Part shown: positions 6,046 through 11,622 of the stretch, one piece after another
Layout of the letters: each line of letters opens with the position of its first letter
Numbering within the stretch: the stretch's first letter is position 1
Made by a program: the position numbers and the translations under genes
Notes under the pieces: model-generated
Seen by the model: the letters and a program-made list of their open reading frames with translations, nothing else
Told to the model about the DNA's origin: nothing
The model's database searches: none
From: Balneolaceae bacterium
Lineage (GTDB): Bacteria; Bacteroidota; Rhodothermia; Balneolales; Balneolaceae
DNA length: 11,622 nt
Direction: 5' to 3'
NCBI GenBank assembly: GCA_007118525.1
Contig: SKRK01000136.1
Coordinates: 1 to 11,622, forward strand

Positions 6046-7328
6046 GAGTATTGCGGTTTCAGTTGATATGGAAATCCATCAATACCTTTAAGCTGACGCC
6101 GAATCGTTTCGAGCACCACCATTACCGTTCTCTCTTTGTTGATGAGCCGGTCGTTTGTAAATACAGCCTTTAATGCAAAATGATTGCCGTTCATCCAGAA
6201 GCCCATCCATACCGTCCCAACCGGTTTTTCTTCCGTTCCGCCTGTTGGACCCGCAATACCGGTTGTGGATACACCAATATCTGTTTCAAAATTTTCAGCA
6301 GCTGCTTTTGCCATCTGCAGCGCTACCGATTTACTAACGGCACCATACCCTTTCAATTCATTTTCTAAAACTCCAAGATGGCTCCTCTTAACCTGGTCAG
6401 CATAGGCAACAACACCCCCATGCAGGTAGCGGCTGCTGCCCGGAATATCTGTCAGGCTATTGGCAAGATGGCCACCGGTACAGCTTTCAGCAACGGCAAT
6501 TGTTAAATTTCTTTCTGCCAACAACTCCCCCACTACTTCAGGCAGAGTCAGGTTCTTTCCTTCGCCATAAATCAGGCCGCCTGCCTTTTCATAGAGTGTT
6601 TGCCTGAGCTGCACCAATTTACCTTCAGCGGCTCTCTTTTCGCGGCCGCTGGAACTGATCCGTATAGTCACACCGGCTGCGCTTGGCAGATATGCCACAG
6701 CTACTCCATTTTCCTCAAATTCATCAAGGTTACCTATCTGGTCACTCAGAGTACTTTCAGGCACACCGGCCGTTTTAAAATATTGAGTTGCCCAACTATC
6801 CAGCCCCGGAAAAAGCTCCTCAACTTTGGGCTTTACCCGGTTTTCCATCAGGAATTTCATTTCATACGGCACCCCGGGGAGCATGGCTAAATAGTTTTTA
6901 CCCTTACTCATCCACATGCCGGGTGCTGTTCCTTTGTTGTTGAATAGAACGTTTGCCCCAACGGGAATCAGGGCCTGATCGGCATTGGATTTACTGAATG
7001 TGAAATTTCTCTTTTCAAACAGTGACTTAATATGCATAAGCACACGTTCATCCTGCATCATCTCAACCCCAAACAGATCGGCTACAGCTTTCTTGGTGAT
7101 GTCGTCGTGCGTAGGGCCCAGGCCTCCTGTTACAATAGTTATAGCCGCTGTTTCCAAAGATTCATTAATTCGGCTTTGAATCAGCTTATAACTGTCCGGT
7201 ATTGTAAATACCTGTTCCACGTAGAATCCCAATTCGGTTAAGAACGTACCGATCCAGGACGCATTTGTATTAATAGTGTCTCCAATTAGCAATTCATTAC
7301 CAATTGAGATGATATGTGCATTTTTCAT
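6042..7328 (-). CDS. cinA: CinA-family protein (nicotinamide-nucleotide amidohydrolase)
   Basis: A two-domain cytosolic enzyme. The C-terminal PncC domain deamidates NMN to nicotinate mononucleotide in pyridine-nucleotide recycling; in several relatives the N-terminal COG1058 (MoaB/Mog-like) domain has ADP-ribose pyrophosphatase activity. The 428-residue length is normal. N-terminal landmarks are ISIGNELLIGDTINTN (7-22), TGGLGPTHDD (67-76) and PGVPYEM (151-157). C-terminal landmarks are AVAESCTGG (278-286, with the expected catalytic Ser282), GVVAYADQVK (305-314) and GIAGPTGGT (357-365). No key motif is missing. The ATG at 7328 starts the conserved N terminus; no Shine-Dalgarno site is visible. 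It is the first gene of the minus-strand unit, and its TGA overlaps the TTG start of the barrel gene. The competence-linked name comes from Streptococcus and Bacillus; nothing here points to DNA uptake. Confidence 0.96.
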   Translation of the reverse strand: MKNAHIISIGNELLIGDTINTNASWIGTFLTELGFYVEQVFTIPDSYKLIQSRINESLETAAITIVTGGLGPTHDDITKKAVADLFGVEMMQDERVLMHIKSLFEKRNFTFSKSNADQALIPVGANVLFNNKGTAPGMWMSKGKNYLAMLPGVPYEMKFLMENRVKPKVEELFPGLDSWATQYFKTAGVPESTLSDQIGNLDEFEENGVAVAYLPSAAGVTIRISSSGREKRAAEGKLVQLRQTLYEKAGGLIYGEGKNLTLPEVVGELLAERNLTIAVAESCTGGHLANSLTDIPGSSRYLHGGVVAYADQVKRSHLGVLENELKGYGAVSKSVALQMAKAAAENFETDIGVSTTGIAGPTGGTEEKPVGTVWMGFWMNGNHFALKAVFTNDRLINKERTVMVVLETIRRQLKGIDGFPYQLKPQYS

Positions 7329-7698
7329 ACGGAAGGAAAATAGGGTATTGCTGCAGATAATTGAAGAGTATTATTCAAGGATTACAAATCATTCAATTAA
7401 AAACCGTCAACCGGCAGATTTAGTTAGCCTCTTTTCAGTAAAATTGTATTTGGTTTTTAAAACCGATTCTTATCCGGCTCAACTTATGATACAATTCATC
7501 AACGCATTCATCTCCACATCTATTATCAATATGCGGCAGATGATACATTCCGGTTCTCAGCCAATTCCTGCAGATCAATATCCACAAGCTTATTGAACAT
7601 CAAACGATTTTCCTGACTCATAAATACCTTCAAATTTAAAAACCGAAAACTCTGCTTTTTCACCTACCAATTAATACTTCAACGCTTTACCTTGTGGC
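7329..7698. promoter_or_regulatory. Divergent AT-rich spacer between cinA and pgsA
   Basis: A 370-bp gap that must carry promoters for the cinA and pgsA units. No supported gene, repeat or RNA is seen. A 106-codon plus-strand frame begins inside cinA and has no family features, so I leave it out. A 31-codon minus-strand frame at 7526-7621 has an AAGG four to eight bases before its ATG and is treated as a finding only. No unambiguous promoter motif could be assigned. Confidence 0.5.
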
Positions 7699-8289
7699 GT
7701 GGAGAAATTACCCAACATACTTAGTGGCTTTAGAATGGCTATGGCGCCTATTTTTCTATTGCTCTTCATACAGGAAGACATTCTGCTTAGGGGAATAAGC
7801 CTTTTGGTTTTTCTTATTGCAGCATTAACCGACTATTTTGACGGGTATTATGCGCGTAAATACGGAATCGAAACTGATTTCGGAATTTTCCTGGATCCAC
7901 TGGCCGATAAATTTCTCACCTTTGCCGGTTTTGTTTGCCTGCCCTTTCTGGATCCTTCTCAATTTCCGTGGTGGGCGGTTGCACTCATCGTTCTGCGCGA
8001 TATAACCATTACCGGGCTTCGAATCTATGCAAACCGCAAGGGAATCATCATGCAAACCCGCATAATGGCTAAAGCAAAAACGGCCATTCAGATGGGATTT
8101 CTCTATGTAGCCCTGCTGTTTGGATTCTTTATACTGTTTGATGGATGGCTTGGCGAAACTGTTCGCAATATATTTGATCTCAACATTTTCTTTTGGGCAA
8201 TGATGGCTGTGGTTGCAATCACCGTCTACTCGGGTATTGAATATTTGGTGGTAAACAGGGATCTGTTTCAGAAAGGGCAAGATCGATGA
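7699..8289 (+). CDS. pgsA: CDP-diacylglycerol-glycerol-3-phosphate 3-phosphatidyltransferase
   Basis: Makes phosphatidylglycerol phosphate from CDP-diacylglycerol and glycerol 3-phosphate at the inner membrane, the committed step to phosphatidylglycerol and cardiolipin. The 196-residue protein carries the complete CDP-alcohol phosphotransferase signature D-x2-DG-x2-AR-x8-G-x3-D-x3-D: D45, D48-G49, A52-R53, G62, D66 and D70. Several hydrophobic segments surround it (about 11-25, 31-44, 98-125 and a C-terminal pair). Length and the N-terminal LPNILSGFR pattern are typical of PgsA. The start is GTG at 7699; no ATG upstream in frame would add conserved sequence. Its stop overlaps the pgpA ATG as ATGA, so the two are almost certainly translated as a pair. 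PgsA is preferred over phosphatidylserine synthase because of this partner and the N terminus. Confidence 0.94.
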   Translation: MEKLPNILSGFRMAMAPIFLLLFIQEDILLRGISLLVFLIAALTDYFDGYYARKYGIETDFGIFLDPLADKFLTFAGFVCLPFLDPSQFPWWAVALIVLRDITITGLRIYANRKGIIMQTRIMAKAKTAIQMGFLYVALLFGFFILFDGWLGETVRNIFDLNIFFWAMMAVVAITVYSGIEYLVVNRDLFQKGQDR

Positions 8290-8759
8290 ATTTTATCAGT
8301 AAAGTGCTTGGCTCATATTTTGGGCTGGGGTTTATTCCTTTTGCTCCCGGAACGTGGGGCAGCCTTGGCGCACTATGTACCCTCTACTTTGTGATGATTG
8401 CATTCCCTTCGTATGGTGTAATTGTTTTTTTAATTACTACCTGCGCGCTCTCCCTGTTAACGGCAGACTATTTCATCAAAAATTACGGAGACGATGCATC
8501 CCAGTTCGTAATGGATGAAGCCGCAGGGCAGGCTGTGGTATTCCTTTTTACCGGATTTGCCACAATTAACGGTGACCCATTATGGATTCTTCTGCTTGGT
8601 TTTATTCTATTCAGGGCCTTTGATATCCTCAAGCCATTGGGAATTGACCGTTTGGAGAAAATCCCGGGAAAATTTGGTATATTGGCAGATGATCTTTTAG
8701 CAGGCATCTATGCTCTGGCGTGCCTGGAGCTGATAAAAGCGACCATAGATTTAATCTGA
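8286..8759 (+). CDS. pgpA: Phosphatidylglycerophosphatase A
   Basis: Removes the phosphate from phosphatidylglycerol phosphate, the step directly after PgsA, at the inner membrane. The 157-residue protein shows the PgpA family motifs: GFIPFAPGTWGS (15-26), VMDEAAGQ (75-82, whose acidic pair is expected at the metal site), RAFDILKP (110-117) and GILADDLLAGIYA (131-143, with DD). Three to four hydrophobic stretches are consistent with a membrane enzyme. The ATG overlaps the pgsA TGA by four bases, indicating translational coupling and placing consecutive enzymes in one operon. Confidence 0.95.
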   Translation: MNFISKVLGSYFGLGFIPFAPGTWGSLGALCTLYFVMIAFPSYGVIVFLITTCALSLLTADYFIKNYGDDASQFVMDEAAGQAVVFLFTGFATINGDPLWILLLGFILFRAFDILKPLGIDRLEKIPGKFGILADDLLAGIYALACLELIKATIDLI

Positions 8760-8774
8760 CACTAAGAGATAATA

Positions 8775-8784
8775 ATACGCGTAT
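8775..8784. repeat. 10-bp palindrome ATACGCGTAT in the pyrE leader
   Basis: A perfect 10-bp palindrome lies 16 bases past the pgpA stop within an AT-rich stretch. It could be a small operator upstream of pyrE, but a single short palindrome may be chance. Confidence 0.25.
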
Positions 8785-8820
8785 AAAAACAGTTTAAACC
8801 TAGAAGTTTACAGACGATAA

Positions 8821-8845
8821 AAAACAGGCTCTGTATGCCTGTTTT
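8821..8845 (+). terminator. Hairpin between pgpA and pyrE (terminator or pyrE attenuator)
   Basis: AAAACAGGC (8821-8829) and GCCTGTTTT (8837-8845) are perfectly complementary around the 7-nt loop TCTGTAT. The stem ends in four T residues and is preceded by A residues, so it could work in either direction. It lies 61 bases after the pgpA stop and 21 bases before the pyrE ATG. A simple reading is termination of the pgsA-pgpA transcript. If the pyrE promoter lies between 8760 and 8820, the same hairpin would sit in the pyrE leader and could attenuate it, as is known for enterobacterial pyrE. Confidence 0.6.
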
Positions 8846-8866
8846 CGAGAATGATACACTACCGAT

Positions 8867-9532
8867 ATGATTGATACGAAAGACAACTACATAATAATAG
8901 ATAAAGAATTTTCCCGCGAAATTGCCAAACAACTTCTCGAAATTAATGCCGTAGTATTACGGCCAAAAAATCCATTTACCTGGTCTTCAGGTTGGAATTC
9001 GCCCATTTACTGCGATAACCGATTAACATTGCGATATCCTGCCATTCGGAAAAAAATCTATAGCCATATGGTAAAGTTCATCCAGAAGGAGTATCCGCAA
9101 GTGGATGTAATTACAGGAACCGCAACTGCCGGAATTCCACACGCAGCCTGGGTAGCCGATTCACTTGATAAACCCCTTGCTTATGTTCGTGCAAAGGCTA
9201 AAGCGTACGGCCTTGGCAATCAGATTGAAGGTGGAGTAGATAAGGGCCAGTCTACCGTGGTTATAGAAGATCTTATCTCTACCGGCGGATCTGCAGTATC
9301 TGTTATTGAAGCGCTTCAGTTTATTGGAGGAAATGTAAAGGGTGTGATCTGTATTTTTACATACGGATTTGCCAAAGCCAGTGAGAAGTTTGAACGGCTC
9401 GGCATCCCCGTTTACTGTTTAACCGACTATAAAACATTGATTGATGTAGCATTGAAAGAGGGCCATATTCAAAAAAGTGATATTGAGCTTCTGAATGCAT
9501 GGAGAGAAAACCCCGAAGAATGGCCAAAATAG
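8867..9532 (+). CDS. pyrE: Orotate phosphoribosyltransferase
   Basis: Joins orotate and PRPP to give orotidine monophosphate, the fifth step of de novo UMP synthesis, in the cytosol. The 221-residue protein has the PRTase landmarks: TATAGIPHAAWVAD (85-98), the mobile active-site loop KAKAYGLGNQIEG (110-122) and the PRPP-binding loop VVIEDLISTGGSA (131-143) with its acidic pair E134-D135. The early RPKNPFTWSSGWNSPIYCDNR-type segment (32-52) matches the orotate-site N terminus of the family, which separates it from adenine or hypoxanthine PRTases. The ATG at 8867 gives a normal length; no strong Shine-Dalgarno site is seen. A strong hairpin ends 21 bases upstream. The following gene overlaps its 3' end. 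Confidence 0.96.
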   Translation: MIDTKDNYIIIDKEFSREIAKQLLEINAVVLRPKNPFTWSSGWNSPIYCDNRLTLRYPAIRKKIYSHMVKFIQKEYPQVDVITGTATAGIPHAAWVADSLDKPLAYVRAKAKAYGLGNQIEGGVDKGQSTVVIEDLISTGGSAVSVIEALQFIGGNVKGVICIFTYGFAKASEKFERLGIPVYCLTDYKTLIDVALKEGHIQKSDIELLNAWRENPEEWPK

Positions 9533-9990
9533 AACCCAGTAATGCATTGCGATTTGCCGCTGCAACCTCAGCTCTTACACTGACAACCAGCCGGAAACTG
9601 ATTCGCAACTTTAGATATTACCGAAGTGAAGCCCCCGGCTCAATCTCAAGCCGTGATTTGGCAAAACTGTGCCGTGATATTCGAAGAAATGCCTTCAGCC
9701 TCTATAATTTAATGGAGCACGATCCCGACTCTTCTCCCTTTTTTGTTTCTCTTGCCGGAGAGATTAACGACCAGCTTGAGGAGCTTCACAGAAAACTCCT
9801 CTTTTTTGATCCCGATCACATCAGTGACATTATCCCGTTAATCGATCGCCAAAGAACTTTTTGGAACAGGCTTACTGAAGAGGATTTTTATAACAGGGAG
9901 CTCTTGGGTTCTTTGGAAAATGAGATACCAAATACCCTTACAGAAATTGAGAATAAGATAACCCTGTTACCTGAAAACGTATCCATATAG
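9520..9990 (+). CDS. Unrecognised helical protein coupled to pyrE
   Basis: I do not recognise a family. The 156-residue reading begins MAKIEPSNALRF at an ATG overlapping the pyrE end by 13 bases; an in-frame ATG at 9499 would add seven residues (MERKPRR) but lies deeper in pyrE. A GAAG just before 9520 could act as a weak ribosome-binding site. The protein has no signal peptide, membrane segment or cysteine pair. It has an alanine/threonine-rich N-terminal segment, a basic patch (SRKLIRNFRYYR, about 23-34) and alternating charged helices to the end (IPNTLTEIENKITLLPE). The overlap suggests co-expression with pyrE, but a metabolic role is not supported. A coding function is favoured by the long frame free of repeats and ordinary amino-acid composition. 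Confidence 0.7.
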   Translation: MAKIEPSNALRFAAATSALTLTTSRKLIRNFRYYRSEAPGSISSRDLAKLCRDIRRNAFSLYNLMEHDPDSSPFFVSLAGEINDQLEELHRKLLFFDPDHISDIIPLIDRQRTFWNRLTEEDFYNRELLGSLENEIPNTLTEIENKITLLPENVSI

Positions 9991-10062
9991 GTATAGCACT
10001 CTTTTGAGGTGTACAAATAGAATGCGCTAAAATTTTTAAATGTTTGTTTAATTAAGCCCACC

Positions 10063-10878
10063 ATGAATAAATACTTACTATTACTACCCTTGTCACTTTT
10101 GGTATTTACAGGATGTATAAACAGCCCCGAAACGGAACAGTATGATGATTCCGCTGATATCGCTTTTCTGGAGGAGTATGCACAACGGGATAACGTTGAG
10201 ATGACAAATAGCGGACTGATGTACAGGGTTATTGAAGAGGGACAAACTGATGCTGCAACACCTGGACCCGGGAATTTTGTTTTTGTAAAATATGATGGCG
10301 CATCCGTTGATGAAAATACAAGATTTAACACAGGAGATGATTTAGACGTCCTGCTGCCCTCAGAGCTGGAAAGTTTTTCAGGCCTGGCTGAAGCTGTTCA
10401 GCTGATGCATCCTGGAGCTATCTACGAAATAGTGCTGCCCTCAAATCTTGCACTGAGTAATGGCAGGGTATTTCTTTTTGAATTTGAATTGGACTCCTTT
10501 CTGACCGATCCGGAGGAATTTTTAGATCAAAACCGGAAAAATGAAGATATCACCGTCACTGAAAGCGGGTTGCAATACCGGGTTTTGGAAGAAGGTGATG
10601 GCGAGACCCCCGCTGCAACCGACCAGGTTAGAGTAAATTACAAGGGAACATATGCAAACGGCTTTGTATTTGATCAATCGCGAGACAACCCCGCTCAGTT
10701 CGAACTCTCGGGCGTGATAACCGGTTTTTCCGAAGGCTTACAGCTTATGCAGCCAGGCGCTAAATACGAGCTCTTTTTACCGCCTTCATTAGGATATGGA
10801 AACAATCCGCCACAGGGTTCTTCCATACTGCCGGGTGTTGTACTTGTTTTTGAAGTTGAGCTGGTGGAAATTTTATAA
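10063..10878 (+). CDS. Lipoprotein with tandem FKBP-type peptidyl-prolyl isomerase domains
   Basis: Likely a periplasm-facing, membrane-anchored protein-folding factor. Residues 1-18 form a lipoprotein signal (KYLLLLPLSLLVFTGC) with the lipidated cysteine predicted at 18, followed by an acidic spacer. Two FKBP-like halves share a clear opening pattern, SGL(M/Q)YRV(I/L)EEG. The C-terminal half (about 166-270) looks active: VNYKGTYANGFVFDQS (191-206), GFSEGLQLMQPGAKYELFLPPSLGYG (221-246) and a closing VLVFEVELVEI strand. The N-terminal half (about 48-146) keeps the fold pattern (AVQLMHPGAIYEIVLPS) but has lost the FD-S motif and the LGYG loop, so it is probably non-catalytic and may bind substrate or the partner domain. 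The ATG at 10063 starts the signal peptide. It begins 72 bases after the unrecognised gene. FkpA and Mip relatives also use a C-terminal catalytic domain, but this arrangement is a domain duplication. Confidence 0.92.
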   Translation: MNKYLLLLPLSLLVFTGCINSPETEQYDDSADIAFLEEYAQRDNVEMTNSGLMYRVIEEGQTDAATPGPGNFVFVKYDGASVDENTRFNTGDDLDVLLPSELESFSGLAEAVQLMHPGAIYEIVLPSNLALSNGRVFLFEFELDSFLTDPEEFLDQNRKNEDITVTESGLQYRVLEEGDGETPAATDQVRVNYKGTYANGFVFDQSRDNPAQFELSGVITGFSEGLQLMQPGAKYELFLPPSLGYGNNPPQGSSILPGVVLVFEVELVEIL

Positions 10879-10999
10879 GAATAGATACCTGACCCTGATG
10901 GTTACTTATCAGAGAGATTTCTTATCCTATATCTACAATCACAGTAATTTCGAGTTCAGCCATTTAAACAATAACAGGATCAGCTGAGGCAAAAAGAAC

Positions 11000-11622
11000 A
11001 TGCGTTTATCATTCATACTTCTTCTCATACTTATCGGTTTAATGATGGTTTCATGTGATGCTGAATCGATCACACAACCCGGAAATGCTGATAACGGGGA
11101 TAAAGCCACCTCGGTTAATGTATATGGCGGATCAAATATTGACGAAGGCCAATCCATCATTCATACTTCAGACGGTGGTTTTTTAATCATCGGTACAAGC
11201 TCTTCAAATGACGGAGATTTTTCAGGACTGAACCTCGGCAACCGTGATGTTTTTGCCCTGAAACTGAACAGCTCGGGAAACTTGCAATGGCTCAGAAATT
11301 TCGGCGGGAGCAACAGTGACTGGGCCATGGATGTAATAGAAGACAGTGGCGGGAATTTTGTGATGACCGGATATACCCGTTCAAATGACGGTGACTTTGC
11401 GGGATTAAATCGTGGCGAAAATGACATTTTTCTGATTAAAATTGCACCCAATGGCAACCTGATATGGGCACGCACATACGGGGGCAGTGGTGAAGATCTC
11501 GGGTATGGACTCGCTGAAGGGCCAACCGGAGGCTACATACTTACAGGCTCCACACGCTCAACCGATCAGAGCTTTTCTGGCCGAACAAGTACCAGTAAAG
11601 ATGTTTTTGTGCTATTTACCGA
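11000..11622 (+). CDS. Lipoprotein with 59-residue beta-propeller-type repeats (start only)
   Basis: The reading from the ATG at 11000 is open for 207 codons and runs off the window. A GAGG Shine-Dalgarno site lies nine bases upstream. Residues 1-19 form a lipoprotein signal ending MMVSC, with Cys19 as the lipidation site. From residue 43 the protein consists of repeats of exactly 59 residues (43-101, 102-160, 161 onward), each with GGS at the start, a DGGF/SGGN turn, an SNDGDF(S/A)GLN loop, then DVF/DIF and GNL-W strands. This is the pattern of repeat-type beta-propeller blades seen in many secreted Bacteroidota proteins. Binding partner and function cannot be inferred. Export by lipoprotein machinery is supported by the signal; a type IX sorting domain would be at the unseen C terminus. 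Confidence 0.9.
   Translation, partial: MRLSFILLLILIGLMMVSCDAESITQPGNADNGDKATSVNVYGGSNIDEGQSIIHTSDGGFLIIGTSSSNDGDFSGLNLGNRDVFALKLNSSGNLQWLRNFGGSNSDWAMDVIEDSGGNFVMTGYTRSNDGDFAGLNRGENDIFLIKIAPNGNLIWARTYGGSGEDLGYGLAEGPTGGYILTGSTRSTDQSFSGRTSTSKDVFVLFT
11126..11622 (+). repeat. 177-bp coding repeats of the propeller lipoprotein
   Basis: Repeat starts at 11126, 11303 and 11480 are exactly 177 bp apart, matching 59 codons. The protein pattern is well kept (GGSN, SNDGDF) while the DNA has diverged, so this is an old repeat under protein-level constraint rather than a recent expansion. The third unit continues past the window. Confidence 0.85.

Noticed and set aside
7276..7596. 106-codon plus-strand frame starting inside cinA
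   Set aside because: It starts antisense to the conserved cinA N terminus and continues into AT-rich spacer; low-complexity hydrophobic composition and no motif.
9997..10011. Small CACTC/GAGGTG hairpin after the pyrE-linked gene
   Set aside because: Short, bulged stem without a U tract; not convincing as a terminator.
10895..10912. Weak stem CTGAT/ATCAG after the FKBP gene as a terminator
   Set aside because: Five-pair AT-rich stem with an 8-nt loop and no T run.

Overview
The window looks like ordinary chromosome from a Gram-negative bacterium with a Bacteroidota-like outer envelope. Two lipobox proteins, a TonB-receptor-like barrel, a stand-alone FtsX, few strong Shine-Dalgarno sites, moderate GC and degenerate 7-bp intergenic repeats fit the Bacteroidota/Balneolota/Rhodothermota group. 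The protein style suggests a Balneolales-like marine or saline bacterium. This placement is inferred from protein and intergenic style, not from a marker gene.

Layout. Positions 1-1824 (minus) hold a long-chain acyl-CoA synthetase lacking only its last residues. A 155-bp divergent promoter region separates it from a Fur-family metalloregulator (1980-2489, plus). Positions 2490-3047 contain no gene, but this is the most structured non-coding stretch. It has a 67/73-bp direct repeat pair, a chain of hairpins including a 22-bp perfect palindrome, and a degenerate heptamer array. It lies between the convergent fur-like and ftsX genes.

The minus strand from 7328 to 3048 is a tight three-gene unit: cinA, then a TonB-receptor-like outer-membrane barrel protein that starts with TTG overlapping the cinA stop, then ftsX. 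After a 370-bp AT-rich divergent spacer, the plus strand carries pgsA and pgpA, which overlap by ATGA and encode two successive steps of phosphatidylglycerol synthesis. Next come a terminator-like hairpin, pyrE (UMP synthesis), an unrecognised helical protein overlapping the pyrE end, a lipoprotein with two FKBP domains (the first degenerate), and the start of a second lipoprotein made of 59-residue beta-propeller-type repeats that runs off the window.

The common thread is envelope biology: acyl-CoA and phospholipid supply, divisome/peptidoglycan control through FtsX, an outer-membrane barrel, a periplasmic foldase and a surface or periplasmic lipoprotein. I found no defence locus, CRISPR array, intact transposase, tRNA or rRNA, and no convincing new multi-gene system. 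The best leads are the intergenic repeat composite, the cinA-barrel-ftsX arrangement and the unrecognised gene after pyrE.
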